DNA of 64,000 nucleotides, from assembly GCA_948146395.1 (NCBI GenBank), contig OX411548.1, positions 63,693,020 through 63,757,019 on the forward strand. The letters run 5' to 3'. This stretch comes from Fragum whitleyi. Taxonomy: Eukaryota > Mollusca > Bivalvia > Cardiida > Cardiidae. A program made the translations under genes and the position numbers. This document shows positions 25,501 to 31,800 of the stretch, piece after piece. The number at the start of each line of letters is the position of its first letter. Positions within the stretch are counted from its first letter, which is position 1. A model generated the notes under the pieces. It made no database searches, was not told the origin of the DNA, and saw only the letters and a program-made list of their open reading frames with translations.

Positions 25501-28500
25501 AAATCAGATATATAATCTTAGGGCGACCAAACCGTGTAAGTCCAGCTTATAAATTATGTAGTTACAAGGTTTTGGTCACTGAAGACTCTACTTCACTGAT
25601 AAGCAGACTTTCTCAACTGCTTTATGGCTTGTTATCCAATCTAACAATAACACCAAATTGACCCAGGTCAAGCATTCCATCTCGGCTGACTCTTGAAATT
25701 AATAGCCTAATAATAGATTTGCAGACAGATAAGCTGTCTTGGCTAGGATTTACCGGTGGTCGATTTTGAGGCTCAGAATTGCCTTGTTTGCTCGTCTGTT
25801 TGGTCGTATGAATAGATCACTGCACGTGTGTGGATGCGTGCCAATAATTTATATGTTATTTGTGTTGACATGCTGAGTAATTTACGCATGTCCTATGATT
25901 GACGACCAACGGGCAGCGCTTTCACCCTCAAATCTTTCAATTAATGTTTTATGACTTTAATACTTTTCAATATTAATTACTATGAATAAAATGTACAAAC
26001 TCTCTCAAAGCATCTGGGCGGCGTTTATGGCGGAATTTCATGCCCAGATATGGGATAAACTCCATACCATAGTGAATTATTTTGACCTAAGTACATTTGA
26101 ATTTTCCCACATTTGATCCTAGTATGTAAACGTGTATGTATTTTCCGGCATTTCATTAAAATGCCCTACGTTCAATTCAAACTGTATCTTTCTTGTCATT
26201 TATCCCATACGGAGTGCTTTGAGAGAGATTGCAAGTTACTTTTGATGACTATCGCAATTCAGTAACACAAATGAATTTTTATGCAAATAAAACGATTTGT
26301 GTGCAGGAATTGTGTCTAAGAGATGCGTAGCTATGGGAGAAGGGAGGTACTGACCAATTAAATACTAGCTGCTATGCATCCACCTGTCTAGTTTGCGATA
26401 TGCACTCGGGACAAAATAATCTATTGTTTTAAAGCTTTTGCCGAATTTGATTTAAAAACGATTGTTATTACCACCTCCACCCTTCCTCCTCCCTAATTGC
26501 CTTTGAATAAAATCATAATTTTACTCTTTACTTACATATTATCTATTTTATTCATGTTTAGTTATTGCTAGATGTGGAATTTAAGCCAGATAGGGTATAA
26601 TTACTAATTTCTTGATTGCAATTTATTTAATATTATTATTTCCGTCAAAGCATGTCGATATTTCACTTTATCTTTTAGCAGATTCTTTGTAAAAATTTTA
26701 CTATACCTAAAGTTTTGGTAAAAACTCCACATCTTAGTGCATTCTTTTAACGTAAAAATGTGATCAGCATGTTTGAGAGATTCCGGGGCTCGATATTTCG
26801 AGGTATGGTTGAGCCTAGCTTCGGAAGCACGCTTCCTCCTATTCAAAAAAGAAAGGGGGTTTTGCGTGGGCTGCTCCCATTCCAGTGAGAAATATTCAAT
26901 CGAATCCGGTCGTTCAATATCTTTACGTACATATTGCTCGGGTTGTCCGATGTATATACTATGTAAAAAGATTGCATTTCACCCTATATTATATTCCAAT
27001 CGCGAGTAATTGGTGGTGTTTTATGTCGCTTGTACTTCGGATTCGATTGAGACATGCGCAGTAGCAGAATTCCTGCTGAGACATGGGTCAAATTTTGTCT
27101 CAGTAAAATATTTCCTTCTCAGTATGTATTTCGGAATACCTAGGTATATGCGGAATTTCATGCCCAGATATGGGATAAACTCCATACCATAGTGAATTAT
27201 TTTGACCTGAGTACATTTGAATTTTCCCACATTTGATCTTAGTATATAAATAAATAAAAATGAATTGGTATCTCCTTCGAGCATTTCAATCATTCTCATA
27301 TCGTTATTGATATCAACATTTTCATTAATTTATAGAGAAGCAGTGTGAATCCAAAATACTGAGAAAGTTTGAAACAAAAATCACGAGTTGTCCTTGTCCT
27401 AACCCCTGTAGGTAAGTAGAATTAGAGAATCGCTAGCCAGACCCCCTTACCTCCGACATGGCTGAACGCCCATTTACACATTCTCGTGAAATAGATTTCA
27501 TATCATACAAAAACAGTTGATTGTTTATTTATATTTCATTTATTAGACCACGCTTGAGGCGAATTGGCCAATCAGAGAACAGTATTTCAAAAGTATATAT
27601 CACAGATACAACTCCGAGCGTTGTATTTACAGATATACGATAGTAGCATGTCATGCACGTGAATCTCGACAGATTTTGCGTGCCTCGCCATTTCAAAAAG
27701 ATGAAGGGCATTTTGTATGAGCGCCTAATTCCAAAAGACTTTTTACAGTCGCAAAAAAAAATACAATAGACATGAAATAAGAAACGGGAAAAGATTCATA
27801 AGTAATTTCAACATAATCACACATATTTACAGTAATATCAAAGCGAGTGTTACTTTTTTTTTGTGTTCAGAGGTTCGGGTAGAAAAAATACAGACAATGT
27901 TAGAAAAGCGTGGTCTAAGTCAGATAGAAAATCTCGTGCCACGGTAAATGGGAAATAGACACTCGCTAACGCTCGTGTCTATTTCCCATATACCACGGCA
28001 CTCGTTTTCTATCCTATACGAGAACGACAAAAGCTATATTTTTACGGGGGTATAAGTTTTGGTAATTTCACTGGTAAGTGAGTGAGTTTCAAATGATGAT
28101 ACCGTTATTTCTCGATAATCCACCGGAACGCATTAAAAAGTTTTTGATAATCTTGATAGGTATGCCCCCCTGTATACAATGCGTAATATTATCGTATTGG
28201 ACGTAACGTCAAGTATCACGTTTTTATCGTTGAACGCAATTTTGGATTTTTTTAAAAAAAATCAAGAACGTGTGATGGTAATACATGTACCATCACAAAT
28301 TCGATAAATAGGCAATGCATTTTAAGACAATAGATGTAACTATCTTATTTAAACATTCAATAAAGTGATTTTCTTATGACAATATAAAACACCATTTTTT
28401 CTATCCATTTAACTATGTACCATTTTATTTCAAACCAGAGAAATTCAATACACCAGGTCAGTTAGCAGTAGACAGTGGCCAAACGATGATTATGCAGTAA

Positions 28501-28819
28501 GTACATGTATTTTACATGATATAAATTCGTTTTTATTATCTAAAGCTTTTATAAAATGATACACGTTTTTATCTTTAATTTGGGGAGAACATTGTGAAAC
28601 AAGATGTGAATTCGGTTAAATCTTTATAAAAGAAGATTTGAAAGATAACACTTTATAACCGTATAAAATGCAGTATGTTCTTTCGAATGTTATCCCGATC
28701 TTAAGCCGATGTGTGTGGCGGTACGACGGAAACATCGAATCATCTTCTAAATATTACTAGGTCGTGCAGATTTCGGACAGCTAACTTCGAAAGCGAGTCG
28801 ACAACAACAACAACAACAA

Positions 28820-28861
<42 letters not shown>

Positions 28862-31800
28862 ACCAAAATAGCGTTCTAAAAATAGATGTGTATGTGTAAC
28901 ATTACACTCGACCATGCAGAAAATAGTCTTGAACCTTTTTTTAGCCGAGTAATTAAATGATTTCTTATATGCAAAAGGTCGGAATTATAAGGGCCTAGTA
29001 TTTTTCTAATTTCGTTTATTGAAGAATAAACTGCAATTTCATTAGCATATAGCTTAAATATAATACCAATGAGTGTATATCCAAGTCTTGTGCTTGGGCA
29101 GTTTCAAAATGCTTTTAAATGAGTTAAAGAGAAATGTTGGTAGATTGTCTCTTGATAATTTCACTGCAAAACAAGCGAAAATTTTACCAAAAGGGAAAAT
29201 CACTCTATTAGATGTTATCTTTGTTGAGTGAAATGAATAAATGACGTCAAGATGATTTCTAATGATCATGTGCGTCTTTTCGAAAGTTTGCCAAAAAAAA
29301 ATTCTCATTTTGTACCATTTTTGCATTAAGAATCATATCATTCAGATTCATTTGCCTTTTCGTGTAAGATCGATAAATCCTGGATTCCGCGAACAACAAA
29401 AGCTATATTTACACTCGTGGCTTCGCCACTCGCGAAAATATAGCTTTCGTTATTCTCTCAATGAAAGATTAATCGCCCTTCCACTTTAACCAATTAATTT
29501 CCTCTACAAGCCTTTATTCCATCTATTCCAGCGTATCCTACTTCAGAATATTTGTAATGCCAATAAAGAAGTTTGTGCCACCCTGAGAGAAGATATCAAA
29601 GATCAAAGGGCCATTAAGTGAGTACATTTTTACACTTCACCGTATTCATCGTATAGTATATTTGTATCATCTTCTCCGTCTGACCGTCCGTTCCGACGAT
29701 GGTGCGACGCCCGTCCTTCCGTTCGTCTTTATCTCTTCCTCTTACAATTATGAACAGATTTCGACGAAATTTTCACAGAAAGTTTCTTGTCATCTTACCT
29801 CGAGGTTTGGTGATTTTGATAATTTTTTGAGTATATTTTTACTCTTGATCTCTTGTTCTTAAATACCATAACTATAAATCATACAGAATTATTTCATATC
29901 AAGAAGATCAAAATCCTGACACCAGCTTCCGTACGTAAAAACTGTAACTACGAAGTGATGATATCCAAATGAGTGTTTGTATACTCCTTATTTTTCTGTT
30001 AACCATATTCTTACATGTAGTTTATACGACCAACAACAACAAAAAAATTCAAAACGTTATTCTTATTTGAACATTACCCTTGCTATTTTGTGCATCAATG
30101 AAATCGGCTATAAGGTAAACCACGCAATTCAAATGTTTATAATCAAACTTTCGACGAGTTTATATAGATTTATTGGGGACCAACGAATTTTTTGCAGTCA
30201 CGGTCTCTGACTATACTGAATGATCACAAAAACGCAAATCTACTGATATTTTCACCATCCTTTGAATTACATCGGTAAACGCCATGTGTCATACCGTAAA
30301 AGTAACATGCATTTGAAACCGACTTCATTAGGAAGAAACTAAATTTGGAACGACAAAAAGCATTGAATATCGATAGGGAGAAAAAGTGTTTTTCGTGATG
30401 GGCTTCTTAACTCTATCAGTAGGTGATTACATTTGTAATCAAGTACCGGTTATTTCACGCTTATTAAATTCAAGTTCAGTCCACCCCCTACTCCTGGCTA
30501 TACTACATTTTCCCGCGTTTTCGATTTACTTGTCAGATACTGGTCGGTAAATATTTTACTATTTGTTTTCGTAAGAAAGAAATACAGTTCCGTATTTTCA
30601 CGTCTATCTCCTAGATTTGTTTGATGCTGTTGTTGATCACTGTGTACAGCTAACAACATAGTGAAATTGACAAGGTGAAGGATTCTGAAATGAAATTGGA
30701 ATTCAATTGAATGAGGCAAGGATTGAGTTTTGAGTGAAACTAAAGGGAGATAATACAATATCGCTAATTTTGTTCCAGATGAACAAAGTCAACGCTGTGT
30801 GTTACCTCCCTTTACTTAAATATGCTTACAACTTCTATGATTTGCTTCTTATTTCTTCAAAAACTAATGAGACTTTATGGCTGTGAAAACGTGATTTCTT
30901 TTTTGGCTTTTCTGAATGTAGTTGTTTACCTTTTTTTTTTTAAGTGATTTCGAACGTTTTTAATGCTTTGAGTTAGTGTTTTGCATGATTGATTTAAGCG
31001 CTGTAATAGCGATTTAGAATGGTTTTGCTCGGAATGAGAGTCAATTTCACGATGTTACAAACTATACGACAAATCGATCTAACACTGACATAATTCATCA
31101 AAACCTTTCTAAACCGCTCCATTAACGTTCCACTCAAAGTGTTCGAAACACACTCAAAACTTCCAATATGATCCAAAATCGTACAAAATGCTCCATTAGA
31201 AAAGTTCTTTCAAATCATTGCATGAATGTATATGCTTGTATTGATTTTAGGCGTATAGTTAGTTCGTGAATAGAATAACACACAATCTATTCAAACGAAC
31301 ATTTTCTTAAAGGGAGGCAGTTTCCCTTTGAAAAACAACAACAAATTTTTAAATAGAATTTTGCATTTAGAGGATATTTTTTGAATTCATGGAAGTAAAA
31401 ACCTAGCATCGCTAATGGCGGTTAATCTGAACGAAATGAGCTATTATTTTTTTCTATGACAAAGCAAACTTGCTTGGACCAATCATATGATAAGCATTGC
31501 TAAAACATTCAAAATTCACCTCGTTTTTAACATAACAATCCTCTTTTTATTCTAGCAACAATTTCCTAAAGTTAAACATTTACTACGAAGACTTGAATTT
31601 CCAAAACATAACAGAAGAACCAGAAATTTATGTAAGTAAAGTTTAAGGATTAATTAAGAAATGAAGAGAAATATTTGTTGATTTTTATGGAGGCAAGAAA
31701 GTAAAAGCCTTACCATACTGAATGAATACGCAAAGCCTAATTTGAGAACAGGGTCGCTAAATGATCAAACTTAGTAAACTTAGTAAAGTCCTTTAGATGC

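Noticed and set aside
25822..25860. Stretch reading VCGCVP, resembling a DEG/ENaC Cys motif
   Set aside because: No acceptor or donor in a usable phase, and exon 5881-6001 already supplies the CGC motif and joins exon 27336 in phase.
28711..28899. Short frame with poly-Lys
   Set aside because: It is translation of a (CAA)n/poly-A tract.
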